Source of the DNA: Archegozetes longisetosus
Taxonomy: Eukaryota; Arthropoda; Arachnida; Sarcoptiformes; Trhypochthoniidae
Length of the DNA: 64,000 nucleotides
Direction: 5' to 3'
Assembly: GCA_018873245.2 (NCBI GenBank)
Contig: JAEMBT020000005.1
Location: 6,496,001 to 6,560,000 of the forward strand
Shown here: piece by piece, positions 36,018 to 46,515 of the stretch
How positions within the stretch are numbered: the stretch's first letter is position 1
How the letters are laid out: each line of letters begins with the position of its first letter
Notes under the pieces: model-generated
The model's database searches: none
The model's input: only the letters and a program-made list of their open reading frames with translations
What the model was told of the DNA's origin: nothing
Program-made: the position numbers and the translations under genes

Positions 36018-37184
36018 TCAAAGTAGTCGCTGATAATAATTATTAGGAACTCGCATTTCAAGCGCTCGTTTCAATGACTTAGTTTTGGACTTTTCGACAT
36101 AATATAAGACCGCATTCCATGCTATTTCTTTCAAGGGTGCAATTTTCAACCAAACACTATACAACTCATTAGTGCGTTCTTTGTGATTAATATGTGTGAC
36201 ACCTCCAAAAATTGTCATTTGACCTAAGGGTGAGACCGAGGCAGAATGAAAATACACGGATCGAGGAATTACGGCTTCAAAGTGAGTCCACTGCATGTTA
36301 TTAAGATCCAACTTCCAGAAGTCATCAAAAATGACACTTCCATCAGTTCCTCCAACCAAATAGACTTCATTTTGAAGCTGAACGCAGTCGTGAAATTTTC
36401 TTTTCTTCGGATAGCCGTTTTTCAGATCACCTATAGTTTGCAGTTCACTCCAGCTTTTAGTTTTGATATGAAAAACTGGAATTTGTTTGATTGAGTAACA
36501 AGTAAAACTTGTTCCGCCTCCAATCACATAAATGTGGTCTCTATACAAAGCGATTTCATGCCTATATCTTGGCAGTGGAGCAGTATGTTCTTCAGTGCCT
36601 TTATAGAGAGTTTGCCAAATACGGTTCCTCAAATCTAACTTATGGATATCTATTGTATAATCATAACCAGTAGTTCCACCGACAACATAAAGGCAATTAT
36701 TTTGGTAATCAACAGTCAGTGCTTGTCCGTATTGTTCCGTTGGCTGCTGGTCTTCGTCCCCCTCAACTAGAACTTGCTTCCAGACTAAACTTTTCAGATC
36801 ACAAACAAATAACTTATTACTACTGGTTTCTCCAAACGGGATTCCAGTTCCCCCGTATACAAATAAATAATTGCCAATTAGTTTAGCTGAATGGGAGGCT
36901 AATTCTTTAGGCGGATCTCCACTTGTGTGTAATTTTTTCCATTTTTTTGTCGAAAGAGAAAACTTCCACAGTTCTTTAAATAATGGTTTTGTTTGATCCC
37001 ACTCTGGATCAGGATCGGAATCGCTTATATTTGGATTATAACCTCCAAAGGAGTAGACGTCAGACTCAGTAGTTACGATTCGGTGACCACTTCTTGGTTT
37101 AGGCACTTTATTACTTTTGAATAGAATACTTTCGAATAGCAATGGCTTCAATTGATATTCGCCGTAATCAGTACTTTTACTCAT
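36018..37184 (-). CDS. KLHDC10: KLHDC10-like kelch-repeat protein, single exon
   Basis: Kelch propeller protein; the vertebrate orthologue is a CUL2 substrate receptor, and the Drosophila one (slim) acts in ASK1 signalling (family knowledge). 388 aa from ATG at 37184, no intron. Kelch repeats carry the paired glycines: VYSFGGYNPN, LFVYGGTGIPFGE, LYVVGGTTGYDY, IYVIGGGTSFTCYS, VYLVGGTDGSVIFDDFWKL and MTIFGGVTHI. Order and spacing follow human KLHDC10 from PRSGHR to the C-terminal LKEIAW helix, the likely BC-box region. The only other long gene in the window without introns is the transposase, so this may be a retrocopy. The frame is intact. Confidence 0.93.
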   Translation of the reverse strand: MSKSTDYGEYQLKPLLFESILFKSNKVPKPRSGHRIVTTESDVYSFGGYNPNISDSDPDPEWDQTKPLFKELWKFSLSTKKWKKLHTSGDPPKELASHSAKLIGNYLFVYGGTGIPFGETSSNKLFVCDLKSLVWKQVLVEGDEDQQPTEQYGQALTVDYQNNCLYVVGGTTGYDYTIDIHKLDLRNRIWQTLYKGTEEHTAPLPRYRHEIALYRDHIYVIGGGTSFTCYSIKQIPVFHIKTKSWSELQTIGDLKNGYPKKRKFHDCVQLQNEVYLVGGTDGSVIFDDFWKLDLNNMQWTHFEAVIPRSVYFHSASVSPLGQMTIFGGVTHINHKERTNELYSVWLKIAPLKEIAWNAVLYYVEKSKTKSLKRALEMRVPNNYYQRLL

Positions 37185-39651
37185 ATTTACTTTAGCCTTA
37201 AATCATTCACTTTAGTACAGTAACACATATTTCATATGGAACTCTATTTCCTTAACAATGCAAAGAGATAACGCATTTTCTCGGAAAGTTCATTTCGACA
37301 AAATGAGGCAACTCATAGGCCTTCTACTATGCATTAAGAAATAACTCTATATTCAGTTCAATATAGAAAGTATTTTTAATGCATAGTAAAAGGCCTATGA
37401 GTTAACGCATTTGCTCAAAAAGTACGCTCAAATGCTATATGACGTGAACATGTATGTGTTTGTGTATGTGTTTGCTAGATTAAGTATTTCGTTACCAAAA
37501 AATATATTGGTAATTACACCAAAGCCGAGTTGTTCAATCCTTTTATGAGTTAATACTAAACACTAATATTAATAAAATCCCATTTGATTTGAAAACTTTT
37601 AATAAAATTACGAATAAATTTAAATATGAATTCAATCAAATCAAAAACTTATGATGCATTCATATATTTTGTAACTACATCGAGAATAAGCTGTATATAT
37701 ATATTATCACACTTATAACCACTAACAGTTTTAGATATAAGATTATCAAAAGTTGTGTCCTGACTTGAGCATGCTTTCAATTAATTATCGACTAATTTTA
37801 GATAACATAAATAATGTTGGCCATATAGTAATTTAGTGATTAAATGCAAAAATCATTTTAGCCTTCAACTATATACAAAACATTGTTTTTATGTAATTTT
37901 ACACTTTACCCATAAAGTATGTCAAATTCAATGATTCAATACTTTGAATAACTTGTAAATTACATAAAAAACAGTATACATCTATTTAATGACTAAATAT
38001 TTAGCGTTGCTTGTCATCTAAATTGACTAACAATCGATTGATAAACATTCGAATTGCCAGACCAATGACCGACTTGGGCTAGCCTGAGCCTAGGCCCAAA
38101 GCTCGACTCAAGAGTATTGATAGAACCCCATGCTTAGGCCTAGATCTATGGTCTTGTTGAGCCTCCATATGGAATTTTGATCAAAAGTGGTAATTTGATA
38201 TTCACACAGAATTGCTATATTACTAAGCACATACTTAGAGTTGAGTGTTTACTTAAAATAGTAAGTCATTAGTTAAGAATCTGACTTACACGTGCAGTTC
38301 GTCTCAATAGAGACGTTGCTATGACGGAATGCAATGCAATTCCAGTTAAAACTCTTATTAAAATGAATGTCAAATTCAATTTGATATCTGAAATCCTAGG
38401 CTCAAGCTTTTCAGGTCTAAACTTGAGCTCAGACTCAGTTTCGCTAAGCCTATATCTATTATTATTTCAGACACTGCCTCAATTATTGTTAATTTTATTT
38501 GTATTATACTGAGAATAAACTGTATGTTTAAAAGTTTGAGAATAGTAGTGATTTGTATCGTAAGATGGCACTTACTTGTTGCCGCAGAAATAATAAATGT
38601 AATCAAAATTATTTGAATTGATTTGGAAACTTTTACATGTGCTTATCACGTATTAATGTACAGCTTGTTTCCCTGAAATATGTTTGGAAATGTCCGAAAA
38701 TGATGTGTAAGGAGTAGTTTTATGAGGAGAAAGTTATAAAATTGATAGAAACAATATTACGCGATAAAATATACTTTGCTTTACTAACAATTGATTGATA
38801 AGAAAATTTTAAAAGGTTAAAACTACTCAAACCTAAAGTTTAAGCATTGTAGAACCACATTAACATCTCAAACAACAAATATGCCTATTAATACGATTAT
38901 TAGTAATAGAAGATCTTTGTTAAAAGTCTAAGCGTTTGTGATACAAGTTTTTGAACTATTAAACTATAAACAAAAAAAAATTAAATTTCCATCATATGAA
39001 AATTCCTTATAATTTTGATGTGGACGTATGTCTCAGTTCCGGATTTAAGAATATTTCAAGGAAATAAACTGTATATATGATAGGAACCCGCGAAATTCGC
39101 AGGAAAAGTTTAGGCAACACCCAATCATTAGTCTGAGAACCATAGAATAACTGACCATTAGCGTAAAACAGCATTAATCATATAGTTTATTAAACGCCTA
39201 ATATACTAAATCTGTTATCATCAATAAGTCTTTAATAACTTTATAGAAAACTAATTGGGGTAAGAATTTTTAACAGAACATTCATTTTTATCGAAGTTTT
39301 GATTTAATAGGAAAATAATGAGTAAGACCTGAGAGTTGTGGGATTTACCACTTTTTTAAACAAGTCCTAAATGATGGAAGATTTTAGATGTGAATTTAGT
39401 ATGAAAAAAACAAGAGCTATTTGATGCTGCCATAAAAGTCCCGTTTTTCACCGTTAGTCCCATTTCCCCCATTAAACTCTCAATTTTGATTAAACCCCAA
39501 TTAAAGATTAAGAAACAATTGAAAAATTTAAAGGAAAACTGAATGTACCGTATTTAGAAAATTTGAATCAAATCATTTCAAATTGAATATTATTTTATAT
39601 TCAAAGAATTCTAATATGATTCAATTTATGAGCGAAGCCAATTGATACGAT
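37185..39651. other. Intergenic, 2.5 kb, no supported gene
   Basis: Contains the hairpin at 37310-37403. Near 38085-38160 and 38390-38450 there are short GC-richer stretches sharing CCTAGGCTCAAGCT-type words, partly in opposite orientation, possibly a decayed repeat. No gene. Confidence 0.45.
37310..37403. repeat. Hairpin with 28-bp arms
   Basis: Left arm 37310-37337 (AACTCATAGGCCTTCTACTA...) pairs with right arm 37376-37403 with one mismatch, around a 38-bp loop. Similar words TAACGCATTTTCTC (37270) and TAACGCATTTGCTC (37403) lie on both sides, as if a larger direct repeat flanked it. It sits about 125 bp upstream of the KLHDC10 start codon. Confidence 0.7.
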
Positions 39652-39765
39652 CACCGGTGTTTGACAAGATATGCTCCTCTTGTGTCTGTCAAAGTTGAGA
39701 GATCATTCTCTCTTTATAAAAAGATTTTAGCCGATGACAGACAAAGCATGTCAGTATCGACAATT
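39652..39765 (+). pseudogene. hAT transposase C-terminal fragment, probably cut by Merlin insertion
   Basis: The + frame reads YAPLVSVKVERSFSLYKKIL, then ADDRQSMSVST, up to the left end of the Merlin element. The VERSFSxYKxxLxDxR pattern is the core of the hAT dimerisation domain. Upstream the frame soon breaks. Beyond the Merlin right end (41501) the sequence ATTATATTT continues in AT-rich DNA, as the tail of the hAT gene might. Confidence 0.65.
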
Positions 39766-39767
39766 GG

Positions 39768-41500
39768 GGTTGGGATTAAGCAAAGGTGCGCTATTACGAG
39801 TTAAGCAAAGGTGCGCTATGGTGTTAACGAAAGGTGCACACTGATTATCGATAGTCCCGTCCTATGATAAAGTAAGGAAAGGTGCGCTCATAGAAAACGG
39901 CAGCCCTTAGCCCGGAAGATCTGGTTTCCAGGGTGAACCGCGAGGAGGTAGCTGCCGAGCACCCCAAAAATTTTTTAAAATGTAAAACAGTAAGAAGTCA
40001 TTAAAAAGGCCCGGACTAGCGATAGGGATCGCTCCCTAGGCCTCCCAGCACCGGCCAAAGAATGGCTATTCTGACTCCGAATCAGAGAAGTAAATCATTG
40101 TCTCGTCGGGATCCGAGGTCAAAGCTCTTAGAGGTCCAGGATAGATGCGCGTCAGGTCTTTAAGAAATTGACCAAATCGAACCTCGCGATGCATCTTGTC
40201 CAATGTATTTCTAAAATACTGCGCTTTTTAAGATAGCCTTCCACAATATCATCATTATAAAAACTATCGATGCGCGCCTTCAACAATTTCCACTGTACTT
40301 CAATATTGTTAGTGTGGACGTCAACCACTCTGCCCAACCTCGGAACAAGTACTTGACGAACAAATTTGTTCCCTCGCGTGGCAGAGTGGTTTATGGTCAA
40401 ATGAGCCTGAAATCCGACCTCCTGGACTCCGTGATAAAATGCCACTGAGTCCGTAATTACAATTGATCCTTCCCTGATTCGAGCTGCCATAAGAGGCCAA
40501 ATGGTCTCTTTCTGCCTGTTGGGGACAGAAATGAAAAAAGACTCTTGTCTCCCGACAAAAAGCACCGAGTATCCATCTGTCCTCCCCCGCAAGAGCCCTC
40601 CCTCTATGGTATTTCCGAAAAGCGTGAGTCTCATCACATTCAACAATTAGGTTCTCACCACCAATTTGGTTCCAAGAACCTAATTGACCACAAGCGCGAC
40701 GCAGCTTCTTCCACAAAGCAGTAATAGAAGGTTCGGAGACCTTCAAAAAGGAAGAAGCTTGGGCGCGGGTCACCTCGTTGACAAACCAGTAAACGGCCGT
40801 CAAAATGGTAAGAAGGGGTAGTTTGGACCGCTCAAAAATGGTGTTGGCTAGAGAGGACAACGTTTTGCCACAACCCTTCGCCTTGCAGCGAAGGGTATAA
40901 CCGAGTTTCTCGGAGGGCTTGTCGCGCTTCCCCACAGGTCCATTGCAAGTGGGGCATGCATAAAATGCAGGGTCCTTGACTGGAATCAAGTCAAGGGCCC
41001 TGCATTTTACTATGCACCGGCGCTCAGTCGGGCCTAACACATCTACGATGTTGTGTGGTGTGATGTCCTGCAAGGAGCCCATCTCAAAAAGTTGCGGTAA
41101 AAAGAGGTAGAAAAAGAGGTAAAAGTCAAAAATGGGTAAGAGATAAAAAAAAGGTAAAATAAGGGGTAAATAAGAGGTAAAATAAGAGGTAAAATAAGTG
41201 GTAAAATAAGTGGTAAATATGCCGTGAAAAGGCGGTGGAATTGCGACGTTGCACAATAGAAGGGAACAAATAAATAAATGAGAAAAATATACTCTCCTCA
41301 CATGCCTCTCCACGTGGAGATGAATTAACGATTTAGGAAAATTTAAAGTTTTATTCATCGTTCATTAGAAACATTTATTGAACTATGAACTCCATTAACT
41401 ATGAGCGCACCTTCCTTACTTTGTCATAGGACGGGACTATCGATAATCGGTGCGCACCTTTGCTTAACTCGTAGTAGCGCACCTTTCCTTAATCCCAACC
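39768..41500 (-). mobile_element. Merlin-superfamily DNA transposon, full length
   Basis: Inverted ends start GGTTGGGATTAAG and extend about 100-130 bp to AAAGTAAGGAAAGGTGCGCTC. Inside each end AAGSAAAGGTGCGC is repeated as short direct repeats: three on the left, two on the right. A shared inner block reads GATTATCGATAGTCCCGTCC. The element encodes one transposase on the minus strand (40066-41082). GC content is clearly above the flanks, as in a recent arrival. Target duplication not found. Confidence 0.88.
40066..41082 (-). pseudogene. Merlin (ISXO2-like) transposase, two homopolymer frameshifts
   Basis: DDE transposase of the IS1016/ISXO2 group. It starts at ATG 41082 (MGSLQDITP), near the family start. 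Frame 1 holds a zinc ribbon (YACPTCNGPVG...CKAKGCGKTLSS) and the first Asp in VECDETHAFRKYHRG. The frame changes in the A run 40534-40539 (plus strand). Frame 2 has VPNRQKETIWPL, the second Asp in IVITDSVAFYHGV, NHSATRGNKFV, and the third acidic residue in VHTNNIEVQWKLLK. A second change in the T run 40225-40229 is needed to reach the tail DKMHREVRFGQFLKDL and the acidic end at 40066. Without it the chain ends at 40152. All catalytic residues are present, about 338 aa in total. Both breaks lie in homopolymers, so the gene may be intact in the organism. Confidence 0.85.
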
Positions 41501-43233
41501 ATTATATTTAAACTTTTGAAGTCTGTTATATATTTGTTAATAATATGGAACCGTATTACATTGAAATTTGCCTCGCTTAATAAACTGTTTGTTCGGTATA
41601 GCTGTTGGCTCTCTCTTGTTCTCTACTCATCCCTTAGGCATAGGATGGCAGGTCTGTAGCTTGCTCAATCACTCTTATCTTATGTAGTATATTATTATGC
41701 TTGACTTTTACCTAGGTTGTAATTTTGATAACATGAATTATAAATTATGGTCCCATAATAATCCCATTCTCGCGTAATATTCAGTCCCATTTTCCAACCA
41801 AGAGTGTTCAATTTTAGCACCACAACTATCAAGCCCTAATAATGAAATTTTAACTAAGAATTGCACTTTCTATATTTTAGTACTCATCAACACAGTTTCG
41901 TAGTTATCTCTTACATAAAATGAAATTTTATATTGATCACAAGTCTTGTGGCTTATTAATTGGGTTTACATTTAACCTTATGTTTTGCATTTTCATATTG
42001 CACCATATCTAGTTTGCTTACAAATTAGATTCTCATTCTATGTATTTAGATATTGAAAATTAGTGTAAAACTTTTTCAAGCTAGTATAACTGAAAATTGC
42101 TCAAACTGTGCGCTTGATGTCGCCTAATTTTGTTCTGCAATTGAATTTGCATTAAATGTTAATATACATTAATAGACATGCTTATATTTTTATTTCGCAA
42201 TTAGTATGATGCTGTGAATAGAGGCATGAGTAGCAGTAATCAAGTGAATAGCTGATCCAAAGCAATTGAAGACAAAAATATTATTACTATTATTTATTAA
42301 CAACAAATCAATAAATATTTCGTATCAAACATATAATTATGAATTGTCGCACAAATCAAATTGATCTCTTCTTTAATGCAATCATAACTTCAATAATTTC
42401 TTGTGCTTATATTTAGTCAAAATAGTTATCCCTTAAACCCGATCACAACTCTAGAAACGCCTAAACCCGATGTAAGTTTACACAATTAAAGGTATACTCA
42501 TATGGCATACAGTCAAACCTGTTCAACCCGAATACGCAGTAGAAAGGTTTATAAAAAGAATAAAAAACAAGCCTTGACTTTGTACGGATTTAGTCTGTAT
42601 TTAAAACGACCTAACTGCATCCCACAGTTAGACAAGTTTGACTGTAATCACATACTCATCTATACATTGACTTTAAATTTGTGAATTGAAGATAAATCTC
42701 GACATATGAAACAAATTTAAATGTTTATATTATATAATGCGAGCTTAACAACAATCTCCTGGTGACAACAACATCCCTTACTTAGAGATCTTAAGAAAAC
42801 AATCTTAAAAAAGTTAAAAATCATAAAATAACGAATCTTTCGATCGTTCCCAATATTATATCACATACAGTATTATCATATATTAGTTAAGGAGAAATAA
42901 TTATCTTAAATAATACCCAAACATAAAGTGGAAGACAAATAAGACATAATAAGAATAAGACGACAATTGAATTTCATCACAGATGAAGTTTGGTATTTAT
43001 ATAACATCTGAATTCAGTTCCGCAGAGGTATTACTTTTTGCGTTTGATATGAATTAATCTGAAATAGGAATGAATAGAAGTCCCAGTTAACTGACTCATT
43101 GCACCAAATGTTATATCGTTTTTTGGCACTTCAACCAAATCTTGTGAAGGCGAATTAATCTTATGTAGTTTTAACAAAACCGTTTATCTTTATAACTGGG
43201 TTTACTTGTTGGTATCTTTCGATTATTAGCTAT
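41501..43233. other. Intergenic, 1.7 kb, no supported gene
   Basis: AT-rich. Only short chance frames. Includes the 3' flank of the LYRIC-like gene. Confidence 0.45.
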
Positions 43234-44576
43234 TTATTCACGTCTTGCGCGTCTCTTTTTGCTCACCGACATTTTGAAATCATCGTCTTCTGATGGCTTC
43301 ACTTCTACGGGAAAAGGTAAAATAAACATCAATATATTCATAATTACAAGATAATATACAAATACCATTATTAGGAATGTTGATAGCATTGTCCGACTTT
43401 TCAACAGGTGATTCTTTGACTGGAGTTGAAGCAGTTTTGTTATCCTTTTCGACAACTTTAGTATTAGTTGCATTATTCACTGGAGTTTGGGGTTGTTTCT
43501 TCTTATTCTTGTCTTTCTTCTTCTTATTATTTGCAGTGCTCAATGAGTCGGGTTTATTTTGATCAGCTGCCTCGTAGTTAGCCAGAATTGAAGCCGTCAA
43601 TTTGTCGGTCTGATTTACATTAGTCTCGCTTTCCACAACTGATTCCACTTTCGGTGCCACTTCTGACTCAGAGTTACGCTTATCTTTGCGATGCTTTTGC
43701 AGCTTTTTTGGCTGCCTCTGCTCTTTCACCAATTCATAAATATCTGGGTCTTCAGCGATCAGGTCTTCTTCTTTAGCAAGATTTTCTTGTTTCGCAGCAT
43801 TCTTATCATTCTCGGCATTAAGACTATTATCTTTTTGCTTATTGTCAGCATTTTTAGTCTTATTTGAATTCGAGTCCAAAGTAACGCTTTTATCAGTTTT
43901 CTCCTTATTTTCTTTACCTTTTTTCGACTGTTTCTTAGGGCTGGTCGATGATTTAGTTTTGACATTTGTTTCCTGCAGCTCATTCAACATCTGCTCCTCT
44001 TTTTGTTTACGACTTTTACGTTCTTTCTTGGAGATGAGTTGAACCCATTCGCCCGAATCCTTGTCATCCAAGTCTTGCGTTTCGACTTTGGGTTCATTAT
44101 TCTTTCTGTTCTTGTCCTTTTTAGTGTTAACTTTATTACTGCTGACCACTTTATCGTTACTAACAGATAAAGGTTTTTCCTCGACAACTGGACTCTTCGA
44201 CTCTTTCTTCTGAACGCTTTTCTTTTCCTGAACCTTAACCGCACCGGTATTTACGTGTCCGTTTTGTTGACTCTTACCAGTTGTTGACTAGTATTGAAAC
44301 AATAAAAAGATTAAAAATGAATGAGCCAATGAATGGGTGTTCAAATGAATGGATGCCTAAATGAATGGATGTGAGAAAGAGCAATACCTTAAGAGATTTG
44401 TCAGGCTTTTTCTTCTTGGAAGTAATCTTTTTTTCATCGAGATCATAAAGATTAGGTGGAAGTGTAGTAGACTTGAAACCGAAGGCATAGACAAGTAGTG
44501 CACAAAAGACAACACCAACAATTGGTAACAAATAAAGTGGATTGTACAATTCGATTAAAGACATTTCCACAGACAT
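43234..44576 (-). CDS. Metadherin/LYRIC-like single-pass membrane protein
   Basis: Three exons in gene order: 44576-44388, 44287-43366 and 43304-43234; phases agree, 393 aa. An N-terminal membrane segment (YLLPIVGVVFCALLVYAFGF, about residues 14-33) is followed by a very Lys/Glu/Asn-rich, low-complexity cytoplasmic region. Two short ordered pieces stand out: SGEWVQLISKKERKSRKQKE, resembling the GAWETKISHREKR segment of metadherin, and DPDIYELVKEQRQPKKLQKH. The last exon ends SVSKKRRARRE, like the KKKKARRE tail of vertebrate metadherin. Overall layout (TM, basic tract, KKxxARRE end) fits LYRIC. A triadin- or RRBP1-like protein is the main alternative. No enzymatic domain. Confidence 0.6.
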
Positions 44577-46332
44577 TTTGCTCTTTTTATACTAAACTCT
44601 GCTCAGCATTCATTAATCAAACTGATTTTAGTCCGATCCTAATCTGATTTTTCTAATTATTTTATGAATATGTGAAAAATATTGAACAATAAAATGAATA
44701 AAACGATGGTTTCATATGGAGTAGAGTCAGAGCAAAGCACACGTAGACTTACTCTACGCTTACATTGCATACAATTGCATTACTATATAGGACTCTATCA
44801 TAAATATTACGATTGTATTACTATAGCAACCACTATGTTTAATGCACACTAAACTCACACAAACTTTTCTAACACACATACAACGTATGCATTTTAGACA
44901 GTTTTCATTCTTCCTTATGATACTTTTCTTCTTTGATCTTTGAAAACGCATTTTGTCATCATTATAAAATCGTTATCAACGTTTTACAGAGCTAAATAAG
45001 TAGTCCATTTCTTAACTGCGTTATCCAGTCAACAAAATTCAAAGTTTTCCATCTATTTTATCGATACTAAAAGCCGATCAACACTTCCGCAAAGTTTATA
45101 AATTATAATAATGAAAATGCATCTCATTGTTCAATAATTGATTGAATATTACTGAATAATAGATTAATAATTATTAATATTGATCAACGAAACGAACTTC
45201 TCTGGATTTGAGAAACTGTCCAAACTTTATAAATGAAGAAATTTGTTATTGCACATAACCAATTCATACTATTGGTTGTGATCCTAACTAGAGAATCGGA
45301 AAAAGAAATCCTCAAATATTTTTCACATTTTTGATAACTTATTCAATACAATAAGCGTTAGAGAATAAGCAACTAATGGGTTTTAGCTAAAACTAACTAT
45401 ACTGATGTTGAGAATTTGCATGAGCATTAGAGAACAACTTAAAAGCATGCATGCTTTTAACAAGTTACAAACAAGTTTTTTCAACTTCAAATATGATTAA
45501 CTACAAAGCTTAATCTACTGAGCCGAAAATTAACAGAAAATTTCCTGTTTAGACGGATTAAAATGGAGCATACGTTCAAAATCTGTTATCAATCAAATCG
45601 ATAATTAGAAAAGAATCTTCTATAAAGTAAGCCAAGAATAACACAGAATTCAAAAGCTCGGATCGCAGAGTGAAAATATTGTTTGATTTAAAAGATATTG
45701 GAGACTATCAAATTTTGTGCCAAAATCAATATAAACTTTAACATAACTGTCGACTACACTATCGATAAGCAAATTATGAACAATATCCGAGTACTTCAAA
45801 TTGAAATCAAAAGTAATTAAAAGAAACAGATAAAACTTAATTTCAATCTAACTTAAGATGTCTGTAATCTATCTTAATTGAACCTAACCTAAACAATTTA
45901 GACTGAATGTTGCAGATTCGAATGAGCGTTAGTTGACTTAATTTTATGTGGGCCTTATGATTTGAATGATGCTAGTTCCTGCATAGTTCATTTTAAAAAG
46001 TTATGCATTGATCCTAGATTAATCCCTGACGCGATCTGATAAGATGAGAGAAGCCAGACGTCAGTTTTAAAACAATCATAACTTATTCATAGCAAAAAAT
46101 TCAATTTATTCAACTACTTGAAAAACAATGAGTTAGTCATAAAATGATTGTGACTAATAGGACCTACACATAATAACTTTAAAGATTCTCTTTTAAACTA
46201 TGAAACACTTTTCTCGTCATACGGTTGTGTCATATCTTTTTCATTAACATTAGCGAAAATCTGTGATTGAAAACTTGTCAACTAGTCATAGATTGATTGA
46301 TATGAATATACTTTAGTTTAACATAAATCTAA

Positions 46333-46515
46333 ATGAGTAGTCTAGCACTGAAAGTTTATCAAGTGTTCATCTTTTTGGGATTGATGAATACTGGTTTTTT
46401 GGAACAGCCAGTAGGTCTTTATTCCATCTGGCTAAGGACACTGTTGAATCTCGACACTATTGTTTCTGACATAAGCAATATTCTATTGGGAACTGAAAGA
46501 CTTTACAAAGGATAA
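46333..46515 (+). CDS. Possible small secreted peptide ORF
   Basis: 60-codon ATG-to-TAA frame with a signal-peptide-like start (MSSLALKVYQVFIFLGLMNT). It has no cysteines and ends in a short helix-like stretch (NILLGTERLYKG). No relative recognised. Chance frames of this length occur in such DNA, so support is weak. Confidence 0.15.
   Translation: MSSLALKVYQVFIFLGLMNTGFLEQPVGLYSIWLRTLLNLDTIVSDISNILLGTERLYKG

Noticed and set aside
41083-41358. Upstream extension of the Merlin transposase
   Set aside because: It translates a TAAGAGGTAAAA-type tandem repeat (YFTSYFTSY-like); the ATG at 41082 matches the expected start.
43377-44244. Several long frames overlapping the LYRIC-like exon in other frames and strand
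   Set aside because: By-products of Lys/Asn-rich low-complexity coding sequence.
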